Below, one piece after another: positions 45,431 to 55,890 of a stretch of 64,000 nt of DNA. The notes under the pieces were generated by a model, which ran no database searches, was not told the origin of the DNA, and worked only from the letters and a program-made list of their open reading frames with translations. The stretch spans positions 620,001-684,000 of the forward strand of contig NZ_CP028487.1 of NCBI RefSeq assembly GCF_003048255.1, given 5' to 3'. Both the position numbers and the translations under genes were made by a program. Every line of letters starts with the position of its first letter. Positions within the stretch are counted from its first letter, which is position 1. Source of the DNA: Yersinia massiliensis (lineage in GTDB: Bacteria > Pseudomonadota > Gammaproteobacteria > Enterobacterales > Enterobacteriaceae).

Positions 45431-46616
45431 ATCCAGCCCACTGGGTGGGCGGCTAGTCAGTTGGCCGGTGATGCTGTTAGCGCCTTTCGTGGTGCTTTGC
45501 GCGCTGCTGATCGTCAAACGTCTGGTGCTTGGGCTAGGGTCAGTCAGTGATTTGAATGGCGGTTTCCCGTGGGGCATCTGGATCGCTTTCGACTTACTGG
45601 TCGGCACCGGTTTGGCGTGTGGCGGCTGGGCACTGGCGTGGGCGGTTTACGTGTTTAATCGCGGCGAATATCACCCGTTGGTCCGGCCTGCGCTGCTTGC
45701 CAGCTTGTTTGGTTACGCGCTCGGTGGTTTATCCATCACCATTGACGTCGGCCGTTACTGGAATCTGCCGTACTTCTTTATCCCCGGTTATTTCAACGTT
45801 AACTCGGTGCTGTTCGAAACTGCGGTCTGTATGACGATTTACATCGGGGTGATGGCGCTTGAGTTTGCGCCAGCACTGTTCGAGCGCCTCGGTTGGAAAG
45901 TGTCGCTCAAGCGGCTGAACAAAGTGATGTTCTTTGTCATTGCGCTCGGGGCGTTGCTACCCACTATGCACCAATCTTCTATGGGGTCATTGATGATTGC
46001 TGCGGGGGCCAAGATTCATCCGTTGTGGCAAAGCTACGAAATGTTGCCGCTGTTCTCGCTGTTGACCGCCGCGATTTTGGGCTTCTCGATTGTGATATTC
46101 GAAGGCTCATTAGTGCAGGCGGGATTGCGGGGGCGCGGAGCCAATGAAACGCCGTTGTTCACCCGATTAACCACCATTATTGATGTCTTCTTGCTGCTGT
46201 TTGTCCTGCTGCGTCTAGGGGAAGTTATCGTTCGGCATAAGACCGATTACTTGTGGCATTTTGACCGCTACGCCATCGCGTTTTGGGCCGAAATCGTGCT
46301 GATGACCTTGCCGTTGCTGATTTTCCGCATCCGGCGAGCCAGAGAAGACAGCCGCTTACTCTTCATTGGGGCGCTGTGCATGATTGGCGGCGGCGCGCTG
46401 TGGCGGCTCAACTACTCGTTACTGGCATTCAACCCTGGCGGTGGCTACAACTACTTCCCAACGACCAGCGAAATCCTGATTTCAATCGGCTTCGTGGCCA
46501 TTGAAATCTGCGCCTACATTTTATTGATTCGGCTGTTGCCGGTGCTTCCCGCTCACGGACAGTTACATAAGAATAATCAGACAGAGGTAAAGCATGAGCC
46601 AACGCATCACCATTGA
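45417..46616 (+). CDS. hybB: Hydrogenase-2 membrane subunit HybB (NrfD family)
   Basis: I chose ATG 45417 (AAGGAAGG upstream; product starts [20 protein letters not shown]); a frame start at 45336 lies inside hybA. The 399-residue protein has about ten membrane helices and is a near match to E. coli HybB (392), for example [20 protein letters not shown] and [17 protein letters not shown]. It conducts electrons to quinone and is tied to proton movement. It overlaps hybA by 14 bp and hybC by 23 bp. Confidence 0.95.
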   Translation: MTMHKSSPLGGRLVSWPVMLLAPFVVLCALLIVKRLVLGLGSVSDLNGGFPWGIWIAFDLLVGTGLACGGWALAWAVYVFNRGEYHPLVRPALLASLFGYALGGLSITIDVGRYWNLPYFFIPGYFNVNSVLFETAVCMTIYIGVMALEFAPALFERLGWKVSLKRLNKVMFFVIALGALLPTMHQSSMGSLMIAAGAKIHPLWQSYEMLPLFSLLTAAILGFSIVIFEGSLVQAGLRGRGANETPLFTRLTTIIDVFLLLFVLLRLGEVIVRHKTDYLWHFDRYAIAFWAEIVLMTLPLLIFRIRRAREDSRLLFIGALCMIGGGALWRLNYSLLAFNPGGGYNYFPTTSEILISIGFVAIEICAYILLIRLLPVLPAHGQLHKNNQTEVKHEPTHHH

Positions 46617-48288
46617 TCCCGTCACCCGCATTGAAGGGCACCTGCGGATCGACTGCGAAATAGAAGATGGCAAGGTCATCAAAGCTTGGTCCTCTGGCAC
46701 CATGTGGCGTGGCATGGAAGAGATCTTGCAAGGTAACGATCCGCGCGATGCGTGGATGATTGTGCAGCGCATTTGTGGTGTTTGTACCACCATCCATGCG
46801 ATTGCCTCGGTCCGTGCAGTGGAAAACGCGCTGGGGATGGAAGTGCCGGTCAACGCGCAGCATATCCGTAACTTGATTCTGGCCGCCCACAGTATTCACG
46901 ACCATATTGTGCATTTCTATCAACTGTCAGCGCTCGATTGGGTGGATGTCACCTCCGCACTAAAAGCCTCGCCACAAAAGGCCTCCGCGATGTTAAGCGG
47001 GCTGTCTAGTTGGCCGCTCAACAGCGCCGAAGAGTTCACCCGTGTGCAGCAGAAAATCAAGGATCTGGTCGCCAGTGGTCAGTTAGGTATTTTTGCTAAC
47101 GGTTATTGGGGTCACCCTGCGATGGCGTTGCCGCCTGAAGTGAATCTGATCGCCGTGGCGCACTACCTGCAAGCTCTGGAGTGCCAGCGCGATGCGAACC
47201 GTATCGTCGCGGTACTGGGGGGCAAAACCCCCCATATCCAGAACCTCGCGGTGGGTGGGGTGGCTAACCCGATCAATCTGGATATGCCAAGTGTGCTCAA
47301 CCTTGAGCGCCTGATGCTAGTGAAATCCTTTATCGACCGGCTCGGCAGCTTTATCGAGCAAGTTTACAAGGTGGATACGGCGGTTATCGCGGCTCACTAT
47401 CCGGGTTGGCTCAATCTGGGTAAAGGCGCTGATTATTACCTCAGCGTGCCAGAGCTGCCGATTGACCGCAAAGGTGAAACCTTCCTGTTGCCGGGCGGTT
47501 ATCTGGACAATGGCACTTTCCGCCCGATCGCCAATCACAATGATCCTTACTTGATCCAAGGTATCGCCGAAAGCGGCAAACATGCGTGGTATCAGGACGA
47601 CGAACCGCTGGCACCGTGGGAAGGTAAAACCAACCCGAATTACACGGGCTGGCAGGAAGATGGCAAATATTCATGGGTGAAAGCGCCGACCTTCTACGGC
47701 AAAACGGTCGAAGTGGGGCCGCTGGCGTGGTTGATGTGCGGTATGGCCGCAGATCATCAGCCGACGAAACGGCACTTTAGCGATATCGGTGCTGCCTACC
47801 AAAAACTGAGCGGACAGGGGATTACCGCCGAACAGTTACCCTCAACACTGGGTCGCATTATTGGCCGTGCAGTGCATTGTTGCGTGCTGCATGAAACGCT
47901 GGCACAGCAATGGACAGCGTTAGTGACCAATATCGGCACCGGTGATGTGGAAACCTTTATTAAGCCCGATATCCCCTTAACCGGCGAAATACGTGGCGTA
48001 GGATTTGAAGAAGCGCCGCGCGGCATGTTGTCGCACTGGGTAGTGATCAAGGACGGCAAAATTGGCAACTATCAAGCGGTGGTGCCATCAACTTGGAACG
48101 CGGGGCCACGCAACTATAACGGCGAACCGGGGCCTTACGAACAAGCGCTGGTCGGCACACCAATTGCTGATCCTGCTAAGCCGCTGGAAGTGGTGCGGAC
48201 CATTCACTCATTCGACCCTTGTATGTCTTGTGCCGTACATATTGTTGATACAACGGGCAACGAAGTGACCAAAGTCAAGGTGCTGTGA
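46594..48288 (+). CDS. hybC: Hydrogenase-2 large (NiFe) subunit HybC precursor
   Basis: This 564-residue large subunit has all four active-site cysteines: RICGVC near residue 60 and DPCMSC near the C-terminus. The end AVH-IVDTTGNEVTKVKVL is the tail removed after His by HybD once nickel is in place. The start [20 protein letters not shown] is the classic L1 signature. It oxidises H2 in the periplasm with HybO, after co-export through HybO's Tat signal. It overlaps hybB by 23 bp, and hybD starts in its stop codon. Confidence 0.97.
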   Translation: MSQRITIDPVTRIEGHLRIDCEIEDGKVIKAWSSGTMWRGMEEILQGNDPRDAWMIVQRICGVCTTIHAIASVRAVENALGMEVPVNAQHIRNLILAAHSIHDHIVHFYQLSALDWVDVTSALKASPQKASAMLSGLSSWPLNSAEEFTRVQQKIKDLVASGQLGIFANGYWGHPAMALPPEVNLIAVAHYLQALECQRDANRIVAVLGGKTPHIQNLAVGGVANPINLDMPSVLNLERLMLVKSFIDRLGSFIEQVYKVDTAVIAAHYPGWLNLGKGADYYLSVPELPIDRKGETFLLPGGYLDNGTFRPIANHNDPYLIQGIAESGKHAWYQDDEPLAPWEGKTNPNYTGWQEDGKYSWVKAPTFYGKTVEVGPLAWLMCGMAADHQPTKRHFSDIGAAYQKLSGQGITAEQLPSTLGRIIGRAVHCCVLHETLAQQWTALVTNIGTGDVETFIKPDIPLTGEIRGVGFEEAPRGMLSHWVVIKDGKIGNYQAVVPSTWNAGPRNYNGEPGPYEQALVGTPIADPAKPLEVVRTIHSFDPCMSCAVHIVDTTGNEVTKVKVL

Positions 48289-48779
48289 TGGGGATTTTGG
48301 TATTAGGTATAGGTAACTTATTACTGAGCGATGAAGCGGTGGGGGTGCGTCTCGTTGAAGCACTGACACAGCGGTTTGATATTCCAGCGGGCGTCGAGGT
48401 GTTGGACGGCGGTACGGCAGGGCTAGAACTGATGGAAGCGATGGCCAATCGCGACCATTTGATTGTGGCCGATGCGGTACTCACCGGCCAGTCACCGGGC
48501 AGTGTCGCGGTACTGCGCGATAAAGAGATCCCCGCCATGTTTAGCCGCAAAGTCTCGCCTCATCAATTGGGGCTATGCGATGTGCTGATGGCACTGCAAC
48601 TGACGGGCGAGTTCCCACGCCAACTGACGCTGGTGGGCGTGGTGCCAGAATCACTGGCACCGGGGATCGGTCTGACAGCGACCGTGACGCAAGCCATGGA
48701 ACCGGCGCTAGAGCATATTGTGCTAGCACTGCAAGCCAGCGGCGTGACGTTGAAGCCACGGGAGGAGCACCATGTCTGA
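48288..48779 (+). CDS. hybD: Hydrogenase-2 maturation endopeptidase HybD
   Basis: This 163-residue protease starts at ATG 48288, sharing one base with the hybC stop (TGATG); an alternative GTG lies one codon earlier. The nickel-sensing ligands of the HycI/HybD family are in place: Glu16 (LLLSDEAVG), Asp62 (VADAV) and His92 (SPHQLGL). It trims the HybC C-terminus in the cytoplasm after nickel insertion. It overlaps hybE by 8 bp. Confidence 0.94.
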   Translation: MGILVLGIGNLLLSDEAVGVRLVEALTQRFDIPAGVEVLDGGTAGLELMEAMANRDHLIVADAVLTGQSPGSVAVLRDKEIPAMFSRKVSPHQLGLCDVLMALQLTGEFPRQLTLVGVVPESLAPGIGLTATVTQAMEPALEHIVLALQASGVTLKPREEHHV

Positions 48780-49326
48780 CGCAACTTGTGATAGCTCACA
48801 AGGTCTCGGTGTACAAGGGGCTGAAGAAAAAGGTGTTGAGGGGCATCAGCATAATCCAGCGGCATTACTGGAACGTGTTTTTGCTCAGATAGCCGACGAT
48901 GAAATGTGCGGTTTGCCGTTTTATCGTGACCACATTCCCTTGCGGGCCTGCGGTTTTCAGTTGTTTGAACAGCAATGGGTCGGTGTGATCCTGACGCCGT
49001 GGATGATGAGTCTCGTGGTGCTCGCGGGGCCAGATCAACGCTGGCAGCGGCGAGTGATTGGCGAGCGACTGATGCTTTCACTGCCTTGTGGCAGCATTGG
49101 TTTTACCGTCAGTGAAGTGGCGGGGTGCGGCCAATATCTGAGCCGCTCGCTGATGTCGCCGCTTGATACGACACTCAGCGCGGAGCGGGCGGTGCAATTA
49201 GCCGAGCAAAGTGCGCGTATGGCGCTCTCACTGCCGGTTGTGGATGCCGACGGCCCTGCTAATCCGCGGCGACGAGCGCTGTTTAGCAAAATAGCCACTG
49301 AGCCGAAAAATCCGTTAGCTCAATAA
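48772..49326 (+). CDS. hybE: Hydrogenase-2 assembly chaperone HybE
   Basis: This 184-residue protein matches HybE in FQLFEQQWVGVILTPWMMS, AGPDQRWQRRVI and YLSRSLMSPL. HybE binds the Tat signal and precursor of HybO/HybC and holds back export until maturation is finished. It has an N-terminal extension of about 25 residues, rich in Gly/Gln/Glu, compared with E. coli HybE (162). The stop lies in a small tandem repeat that fills the gap to hypA. Confidence 0.9.
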   Translation: MSDATCDSSQGLGVQGAEEKGVEGHQHNPAALLERVFAQIADDEMCGLPFYRDHIPLRACGFQLFEQQWVGVILTPWMMSLVVLAGPDQRWQRRVIGERLMLSLPCGSIGFTVSEVAGCGQYLSRSLMSPLDTTLSAERAVQLAEQSARMALSLPVVDADGPANPRRRALFSKIATEPKNPLAQ

Positions 49327-49378
49327 AGCATTAGCTCAATAAAAACATTAGCCCAACAAAACATTAGCCCAATAACAG
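49316..49378. repeat. Short tandem repeat between hybE and hypA
   Basis: About four imperfect copies of a 16-18 bp unit of the form TTAGCYCAAYAAAACA run from the last hybE codons to 49378. It is the only sizeable gap within the hyb-hyp operon. Confidence 0.75.
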
Positions 49379-49402
49379 GCCATCGAAAAATAAAGAGTCA
49401 GC

Positions 49403-49744
49403 ATGCATGAAATTAGCTTATGCCTCAGCACGCTGGAGCTCATCGAGCAGCAGGCGCAACGTCACGGCGCGAAGCGGATAACGGCCGTTTGGCTGGAGAT
49501 TGGCGCACTGTCTTGCATCGAAGAGAGTGCTTTGCGGTTCAGTTTTGATGCCGCCAGCCGCCAAACATTGGCCGCTGATTGCCAATTGCATCTTAGCTAT
49601 TTACCCGCCATGGCGTGGTGTTGGACATGTAGCGCCAGCGTAGAAATTAAACGGCACGACGCCGGGTGCCCGCATTGCGGCAGCCATGCTCTGCAAGTAG
49701 AGAGTGGCAACAATTTGCAGGTAAAACAGATAGAAGTGGAATAA
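49403..49744 (+). CDS. hypA: Hydrogenase nickel-insertion protein HypA (HybF-type)
   Basis: This 113-residue protein starts Met-His2-Glu3, the nickel-binding N-terminus of HypA/HybF, and has the zinc site CWTC (Cys73, Cys76) and CPHC (Cys89, Cys92) at the same positions as E. coli HypA. It delivers nickel to the large subunit with HypB in the cytoplasm. In E. coli the hyb operon copy is called hybF; here it stands directly before hypB, so hypA is the fitting name. Confidence 0.92.
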   Translation: MHEISLCLSTLELIEQQAQRHGAKRITAVWLEIGALSCIEESALRFSFDAASRQTLAADCQLHLSYLPAMAWCWTCSASVEIKRHDAGCPHCGSHALQVESGNNLQVKQIEVE

Positions 49745-49764
49745 TCCTGAAGGAGTGAATTCCT

Positions 49765-50916
49765 ATGTGTACGACTTGTGGTTGCGCCAGCGGCGAGAAA
49801 AGGATCGAGGGCGACGACAATCATCATCACGACAATCATCATCATGATGATCACCACCACGACCATCATCACGACCATCATCACGACCATGACCATCATC
49901 ACCATCACCATGACCATCACAGCCACCACCATGACGATGACCATCACCACCACGCTCACGGCGAACATCATGACCATCACGACCATGACAGCCACGCGCT
50001 AGCGCCCCATATTCAGCATAAGCATCAGCACAAATATGTCGCCAAAGGTACGCAGCCTGTCATCGTGCATCATCATTACTATTATCATCAAGGCGATGTC
50101 CATCATCACTACCACGGCAAAGCACTAGAACAACCACTGAGCCAAGAACCTGAAGATAGCGATGCGCCAACGGCTGAACCTTTTACGCCGCAAGTCCATG
50201 ATGACCAGCAGGGATTGCACTATGGGCAGGGTGAAGCCGGTAGCCATGCACCGGGCATGGGGCAACGTCGGTTGCTACAAATTGAGCAAGATGTTCTGAG
50301 CAAGAATAACCATTTAGCCAGCCATAACCGTGACCATTTTGATGAGCAGCATATTCTGGCGCTGAATCTGGTTTCTAGCCCCGGTTCCGGTAAAACCACG
50401 TTGTTGACCACCACTTTGCAGCGGTTAGCGGGGCTAGTACCTTGTGCGGTGATTGAAGGTGATCAGCAAACCACTCACGATGCGGAACGTATTCGCGCCA
50501 CCGGTGTGCCGGCGATTCAGGTGAATACCGGTAAAGGCTGCCATTTGGATGCTCAGATGGTGCATGATGCCGCCCACCGCTTGGGCCTAAACCATGACAG
50601 CCTGCTGTTTATTGAAAACGTCGGCAATCTGGTTTGCCCTGCCAGCTTTGATCTGGGTGAACGCCATAAAGTGGCGGTACTCTCAGTGACCGAAGGTGAA
50701 GACAAGCCACTGAAATACCCCCATATGTTTGCCGCATCCACCCTGATGATTATCAATAAAATCGATCTGCTGCCGTATTTGGATTTCGATATCGAGCAAT
50801 GCATCGCCTATGCCCGTCAGGTCAATCCAGACATTCAGGTGATTGCGCTGTCGGCCAGTAGCGGCGAAGGCATGGATCTGTGGTTGGAATGGTTGGAGGC
50901 GCAGCGATGTGCTTAG
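49765..50916 (+). CDS. hypB: Hydrogenase nickel GTPase HypB with very long histidine-rich N-terminus
   Basis: This 383-residue protein starts [10 protein letters not shown], the CxxCGC high-affinity nickel site of HypB. Residues 20-77 contain about 38 histidines with Asp between, followed by a second His/Tyr patch ([20 protein letters not shown]). The GTPase part has P-loop SSPGSGKTT (about 204-212), [16 protein letters not shown] with the metal-site residues, and [12 protein letters not shown]. It stores nickel and uses GTP hydrolysis to load it through HypA. It is about 90 residues longer than E. coli HypB (290). GAAGGAG precedes ATG 49765. hypC overlaps by 10 bp. Confidence 0.94.
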   Translation: MCTTCGCASGEKRIEGDDNHHHDNHHHDDHHHDHHHDHHHDHDHHHHHHDHHSHHHDDDHHHHAHGEHHDHHDHDSHALAPHIQHKHQHKYVAKGTQPVIVHHHYYYHQGDVHHHYHGKALEQPLSQEPEDSDAPTAEPFTPQVHDDQQGLHYGQGEAGSHAPGMGQRRLLQIEQDVLSKNNHLASHNRDHFDEQHILALNLVSSPGSGKTTLLTTTLQRLAGLVPCAVIEGDQQTTHDAERIRATGVPAIQVNTGKGCHLDAQMVHDAAHRLGLNHDSLLFIENVGNLVCPASFDLGERHKVAVLSVTEGEDKPLKYPHMFAASTLMIINKIDLLPYLDFDIEQCIAYARQVNPDIQVIALSASSGEGMDLWLEWLEAQRCA

Positions 50917-51191
50917 GCGTACCCGGCAAAATTGTGGCCGTCGGTGACGATATTCACCAGTTGGCTTGGGTCGAAGTGAGTGGCGTAAAACGCGAAATCA
51001 ATATCGCCTTAGTCTGCGACGAATCACCTGCGGCCTTGTTGGGGCAATGGGTGTTAGTGCATGTGGGGTTCGCCATGAGCTTGCTTGATGAAGAGGAAGC
51101 CCAGCAGACACTGGCGGCACTCGAGCACATGGAAGCCGTCGGGCTGGATCTGGACGAGCGGGCAAGCGGGGCTAACGATGCGCTACGTTGA
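50907..51191 (+). CDS. hypC: Hydrogenase maturation chaperone HypC
   Basis: ATG 50907 gives the obligatory MCLGVPGKI start, with Cys2 used for binding the iron-ligand complex. An upstream in-frame start at 50880 would bury it. The 94-residue beta-barrel protein includes [15 protein letters not shown] and [18 protein letters not shown], typical of HypC/HybG. It shuttles Fe(CN)2CO between HypD and the large subunit. It overlaps hypB by 10 bp and hypD by 14 bp. Confidence 0.94.
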   Translation: MCLGVPGKIVAVGDDIHQLAWVEVSGVKREINIALVCDESPAALLGQWVLVHVGFAMSLLDEEEAQQTLAALEHMEAVGLDLDERASGANDALR

Positions 51192-52281
51192 TGAGTTCCG
51201 TGATCCGGTGCTGGTGAACGCCTTACTGGCGCGCATTGAACACTTGATGCCGCAACTGCCGGATCGACAGGGAATGCCGTTGCAGATCATGGAAGTGTGT
51301 GGTGGTCATACTCATGCGATCTTTAAGTTTGGCCTGGATCAACTGCTGCCCGATGGGCTGGAATTTGTCCATGGGCCGGGCTGCCCTGTTTGTGTGCTAC
51401 CGATGGGGCGAATCGACAGTTGCCTTGAAATCGCCGCTCACCCTGAAGTGATTTTCTGCACCTACGGTGACGCGATGCGTGTCCCAGGGCGCAATGGCTC
51501 GATGCTGGATGCCAAACGGCGCGGCGCAGATATTCGCGTGGTGTACTCACCACTGGATGCCTTAACGCTCGCGCAGCAAAACCCTGAGCGAGAAGTGGTG
51601 TTTTTCGGCCTTGGCTTTGAAACCACCATGCCTGCCAGCGCCCTCACGCTGCAACAAGCCAAACGGCTCGGGCTGACTAATTTCAGCCTGTTCTGCCAGC
51701 ACATTACTATTATTCCCACCCTGCGCAGCCTGCTACAGCAACCGGATGTGTGCATCGACGGTTTTCTGGCACCGGGCCATGTCAGCATGGTGATCGGCAC
51801 CACGCCTTACGCTTTTATTTGCGAGCAATTTGATAAACCGCTGGTGGTGACGGGCTTCGAGCCGCTGGATATCTTGCAAGGGCTGGTGATGCTACTGGAG
51901 CAAAAGGTCAGTGGGCGCTGTGAGGTTGAAAACCAGTATCGGCGCATCGTACCCGACAGCGGCAACCTGCTGGCGCAGCAAGCACTGGCCGAGGTATTTA
52001 CCGCCAAAGCCAGCAGTGAATGGCGCGGATTGGGCGAAATAGCCGATTCCGGTGTGGGACTGAGCCCCGCTTATCACGCTTTCGACGCAGAATTACGCTT
52101 CAGGCCGCAACAACAGCGAGTCGCCGATGATCCACGCTCTCGATGCGGTGATGTGCTAACAGGGCGCTGCAAGCCCGACCAATGCCCGTTATTTGGCCGC
52201 GACTGTACGCCAGAGAATGCCTTTGGGGCGTTGATGGTGTCCTCGGAAGGGGCGTGCTCTGCTTACTATCAATATCGATAG
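51178..52281 (+). CDS. hypD: Hydrogenase maturation scaffold HypD
   Basis: ATG 51178, inside the hypC end, gives [20 protein letters not shown], the usual HypD start. The 367-residue protein shows ICGGHTH-type motif [14 protein letters not shown], the essential [12 protein letters not shown] and the C-terminal [4Fe-4S] cysteines ([18 protein letters not shown], then GACSAYYQY). It is the scaffold on which the Fe(CN)2CO unit is assembled. Length is close to E. coli HypD (373). Confidence 0.95.
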   Translation: MRYVDEFRDPVLVNALLARIEHLMPQLPDRQGMPLQIMEVCGGHTHAIFKFGLDQLLPDGLEFVHGPGCPVCVLPMGRIDSCLEIAAHPEVIFCTYGDAMRVPGRNGSMLDAKRRGADIRVVYSPLDALTLAQQNPEREVVFFGLGFETTMPASALTLQQAKRLGLTNFSLFCQHITIIPTLRSLLQQPDVCIDGFLAPGHVSMVIGTTPYAFICEQFDKPLVVTGFEPLDILQGLVMLLEQKVSGRCEVENQYRRIVPDSGNLLAQQALAEVFTAKASSEWRGLGEIADSGVGLSPAYHAFDAELRFRPQQQRVADDPRSRCGDVLTGRCKPDQCPLFGRDCTPENAFGALMVSSEGACSAYYQYR

Positions 52282-52312
52282 TTATCAAAATAAATAATCA
52301 GGCAATAACAGA

Positions 52313-53329
52313 ATGAATAACAAAGAAATTACGTTAGCCCATGGCAGTGGTGGGCGAGCAATGCAGAGCTTGATTGAATCGCTGTTTCTGACGGCATTCT
52401 CTAACCCTGCGCTGAATGAGCGGGAAGATCAGGCGCGCATTGCGCTGGCAGATCTGGCTTCACAAGGGGATCGGCTGGCGATATCGACGGACAGTTATGT
52501 TATCGATCCTATCTTCTTCCCCGGCGGTGATATCGGCAAACTGGCGGTCTGTGGCACCGCCAATGACGTGGCGGTCAGTGGTGCGACGCCACGCTATCTC
52601 TCGTGCGGCTTTATTCTCGAAGAGGGGCTGCCGATGGAGAGCCTTGAGCGCATTGTACAGTCGATGGCGACGACTGCGCAGCAAGCCGGCATACAAATTG
52701 TCACGGGGGATACCAAAGTGGTGCAACGTGGCGCGGCGGATAAGATCTTTATCAACACCACCGGTATCGGCGTGATCCCCGCGGCGATCCAGTGGGGCAC
52801 CTCGATGATCAGGGCGGGCGATCGGATCGTTGTCAGTGGCACATTAGGCGATCATGGTGCGACCATCCTGAACCTGCGCGAAGGTTTGGGGCTGGAGGCG
52901 GAGCTTATCAGTGATTGCGCCTTATTGGCCCCTCTGATTGCCCCTCTGCGCGCGATTGCCGGTGTCAGAGCACTACGTGATGCGACACGCGGCGGCGTCA
53001 CCGCTATCTTGCACGAATTTGCTGCGGCCAGCGGTTGCGGCATGGAAATCAACGAACCCGATCTCCCGTTAAAACCTGCGGTGCGTGGGATTTGCGAACT
53101 GCTGGGGTTAGATGCGCTTAACTTTGCCAACGAAGGTAAGCTGGTGCTGGTGGTTTCCCCCGAGGCGCAAGAGGCGGCATTAGCGGCATTACGTAGCCAT
53201 CCTTTGGGCCAAGATGCGGCGGTGATCGGGCAGGTCACCGAGCGCCAGCAAGTGCGCTTATGTGGCGCATTCGGCGTATCGCGCCGGTTGGATTTGCCAT
53301 TAGATGAGCCGTTGCCACGTATCTGCTGA
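52313..53329 (+). CDS. hypE: Hydrogenase maturation protein HypE (cyanide ligand synthesis)
   Basis: This 338-residue protein of the PurM/SelD fold has the start LAHGSGGRAMQSLIESLF, the ATP-binding ISTDSYVIDPIFFPGGDIG and the conserved C-terminal PRIC. The final Cys is carbamoylated by HypF and dehydrated by HypE to thiocyanate, giving the CN ligands. It starts 31 bp after hypD and precedes hypF. Confidence 0.96.
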   Translation: MNNKEITLAHGSGGRAMQSLIESLFLTAFSNPALNEREDQARIALADLASQGDRLAISTDSYVIDPIFFPGGDIGKLAVCGTANDVAVSGATPRYLSCGFILEEGLPMESLERIVQSMATTAQQAGIQIVTGDTKVVQRGAADKIFINTTGIGVIPAAIQWGTSMIRAGDRIVVSGTLGDHGATILNLREGLGLEAELISDCALLAPLIAPLRAIAGVRALRDATRGGVTAILHEFAAASGCGMEINEPDLPLKPAVRGICELLGLDALNFANEGKLVLVVSPEAQEAALAALRSHPLGQDAAVIGQVTERQQVRLCGAFGVSRRLDLPLDEPLPRIC

Positions 53330-53389
53330 TCCCTTGTGTGCCTAATGTTGCACAGGCGGTGGGAGAGTATCGAGGAAAGAGGGGGTTTT

Positions 53390-55705
53390 GTGGATGAGAA
53401 CGGTCTTTGCCTACGAATAAAAGGTAAGGTGCAAGGGGTCGGGTTTCGGCCCTACATTTGGCAGCTTGCTCATCGTTTCGCGCTACAAGGTGATGTCAGT
53501 AACGACAGCGCAGGGGTGACGGTGCATTTGTGGCAAACCCCCGCAGTGGCTGATTTTTTGCGTGCGCTGGCGCAAGATTGCCCGCCGTTAGCGCACATCG
53601 ACAGTATCACCTCCACCCCGTATCACTGGGCGCAACCGCCGCAGGATTTTGTGATTCATCACAGTGGCGCGGGGCAGATGGACACCCAGATAGTGCCGGA
53701 TGCGGCGACCTGTGATGCCTGTCTGCGTGAAATGAACGATCCCACTGACCGCCGCTATCGTTACCCTTTTATTAACTGCACTCACTGTGGCCCACGCTTC
53801 ACCATTATCCACCGTATGCCCTACGACCGGCCTGATACCGCGATGGGGGAGTTCCCGCTATGCGCCGCGTGTCAGGCGGAATATGACCATCCAGCCGATC
53901 GTCGCTTTCATGCTCAACCCAATGCCTGTGCACAGTGCGGCCCACGGTTATGGCTGACGGGGGACGATGGGCAAGCCGTGACACGCGACTTCAATGCGAT
54001 AGAGCAGGCGGCGCAAGCGCTGCTGGCAGGCGACATTGTGGCTATCAAAGGGTTGGGCGGCTTTCATCTGGCGGTTGATGCCACCAATGCCACGGCGGTG
54101 GCCCGACTAAGGCAGCGTAAACAGCGGCCTTCCAAGCCGTTGGCGGTGATGTTACCTAGCACCGATTGGCTGGCGCAATGCGTGCAAAGCCGTGATGAAG
54201 CAGGTGTACTCCGCTTGCTACGCAGTCCTGCGGCCCCAATAGTGCTAGTCACGAAACAACCCGATAGCCCGCTCTGTGAGGGCATCGCCCCGAACTTGCC
54301 TGAAATTGGCGTTATGCTCCCCGCTAATCCACTGCAACATTTACTGCTGCAACAGGTGGGCCGCCCGTTGGTGATGACCTCGGGTAACGGTAGCGGCAAG
54401 CCTCCTGCACTCAGTAATGAGCAAGCCTTGAGCGCGTTGCGTGATATCGCGGATCATTGGCTGTTACATAACCGGCAAATTGTCCAGCGGGCCGATGATT
54501 CACTGGTGCGATTCACCCGCCAAGGCGCTGAAATGCTGCGTCGTGCTCGGGGTTACGTGCCGGATGCCTTTACGTTACCGCCGGGATTTGACCAGCAACC
54601 TGCCATTCTGGCGCTGGGCGCGGACATGAAAAACACCTTCTGTCTGCTGCGAGGCCAAACGGCAATATTGAGTCAACATTTGGGGGATTTAGCGGATAGC
54701 GATATCGCGCAACAGCAGCAACAGCTTTTGGCGCTATTTGGTCAGATTTACCATTTTACGCCGCAGGTAGTGGTGGTAGATGCTCATCCCGCTTATGTCA
54801 GTCATCAGGTGGGTACACAGTGGGCGGCGCAGCGAGATATTCCCTGCGTCGCCGTGCTACATCATCATGCGCATTTGGTCGCCTGTCTGGCGGAACACGG
54901 TTGGCCACGGGATGGTGGTGCGGTCATTGGATTGGCGCTGGATGGGCTAGGCTACGGCGCAGAGGGGCAACTGTGGGGCGGTGAGTGTTTGCGGGTGGAT
55001 TATTCAAGCTGCGAATACGTGGGCGGTTTGCCGGCGGTCGCATTGCCCGGTGGAGATCTGGCGTCTCGCCAGCCGTGGCGTAACTTGCTGGCACAGTGGC
55101 AACGTTTTGTTCCCCACTGGCAGCAGTTGCCCGAAGCGGCGGCCATCCCCCAGCCGCAAGGGGCGGTATTGGCGCGCGCTATTGAGCGGGGAATTAATGC
55201 CCCGTTAGCATCCTCGGCAGGGCGGTTATTTGATGCGGTGGCTGCGGCGCTCAATATTGTGCCCTCGTCGATGAGTTGGGAGGGGGAAGCTGCTTGCTTG
55301 CTGGAAGCCTTGGCAAGACAGAGTCAGCAAACCGCACTGCCAGTGACGATGCCACTGCATGAAATTCAGCAGGGGTTAGCGACAGTTTGGCAGTTGGATT
55401 TAGCCACGTTTTGGCAACAATGGTTAGCCTATGATGCCTCTCCAGCGGATCGTGCCTACGCCTTCCACGTCGCACTGGCGCAAGGTTTTGCCGCTTTGGC
55501 GCGTCAGGCTGCGCAACGATTTGGCATTAATACGATGGCCTTCTCGGGGGGCGTACTGCACAACCAATTACTGCGGGAGTTACTTGGCGCGCAGTTAAGC
55601 GATTATCAGTTATTGATGCCGCAACGGTTGCCTGCCGGTGATGGTGGATTAGCCTTGGGGCAGGCATTGATTGCCGCGGCTCGGGAGGTTGTCGAGTCAT
55701 CATAA
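53390..55705 (+). CDS. hypF: Carbamoyltransferase HypF
   Basis: I favour GTG 53390, which has GAGGAAAGAGGGGG just upstream and leads straight into the acylphosphatase domain; starts at 53336 or 53345 are possible and add about 18 residues. The ~771-residue protein has an acylphosphatase domain ([15 protein letters not shown]), two zinc-finger-like units (CDACLREM with [15 protein letters not shown] with CAQCGPR), a YrdC-like domain ([32 protein letters not shown]) and a Kae1-like domain with the metal site [13 protein letters not shown]. It transfers carbamoyl from carbamoyl phosphate to HypE. It is the last gene of the operon. Confidence 0.94.
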   Translation: MDENGLCLRIKGKVQGVGFRPYIWQLAHRFALQGDVSNDSAGVTVHLWQTPAVADFLRALAQDCPPLAHIDSITSTPYHWAQPPQDFVIHHSGAGQMDTQIVPDAATCDACLREMNDPTDRRYRYPFINCTHCGPRFTIIHRMPYDRPDTAMGEFPLCAACQAEYDHPADRRFHAQPNACAQCGPRLWLTGDDGQAVTRDFNAIEQAAQALLAGDIVAIKGLGGFHLAVDATNATAVARLRQRKQRPSKPLAVMLPSTDWLAQCVQSRDEAGVLRLLRSPAAPIVLVTKQPDSPLCEGIAPNLPEIGVMLPANPLQHLLLQQVGRPLVMTSGNGSGKPPALSNEQALSALRDIADHWLLHNRQIVQRADDSLVRFTRQGAEMLRRARGYVPDAFTLPPGFDQQPAILALGADMKNTFCLLRGQTAILSQHLGDLADSDIAQQQQQLLALFGQIYHFTPQVVVVDAHPAYVSHQVGTQWAAQRDIPCVAVLHHHAHLVACLAEHGWPRDGGAVIGLALDGLGYGAEGQLWGGECLRVDYSSCEYVGGLPAVALPGGDLASRQPWRNLLAQWQRFVPHWQQLPEAAAIPQPQGAVLARAIERGINAPLASSAGRLFDAVAAALNIVPSSMSWEGEAACLLEALARQSQQTALPVTMPLHEIQQGLATVWQLDLATFWQQWLAYDASPADRAYAFHVALAQGFAALARQAAQRFGINTMAFSGGVLHNQLLRELLGAQLSDYQLLMPQRLPAGDGGLALGQALIAAAREVVESS

Positions 55706-55788
55706 TGGCCTCAATTGTAATTATTTAGGCAGCTTCTGCTGGGATAACTAATTTAGCGTATTTCCTCACTGGGCAAAGTGCCAGCGGC

Positions 55789-55890
55789 GGAGAGGACAGG
55801 CAGATCGTAAAGACGCCGTGAAATCATCCCTGATGGCTCGAACCGCGCCATCCTTGGCGCGGACGCTTTACTCCTCTGCCTACCCTCTCC
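55789..55890. repeat. Long imperfect inverted repeat downstream of hypF
   Basis: The left arm GGAGAGGACAGGCAGATCGT runs on to AAAG at 55812. It pairs with CTTTACTCCTCTGCCTACCC plus TCTCC ending at 55890, enclosing a loop with its own GGCGCGG/CCGCGCC stem. It lies in the 3' region of the hyb-hyp operon and may act as a terminator or mRNA-end stem. It looks like a dispersed palindromic unit. Confidence 0.65.

Noticed and set aside
48563..49081. 172-codon minus-strand ORF across hybD-hybE
   Set aside because: It is antisense to two recognised genes and has no family features.
49597..50002. Val/Met-rich minus ORF and Ile/Thr-rich plus ORF
   Set aside because: Both are frame shadows of the His/Asp codon tract of hypB.
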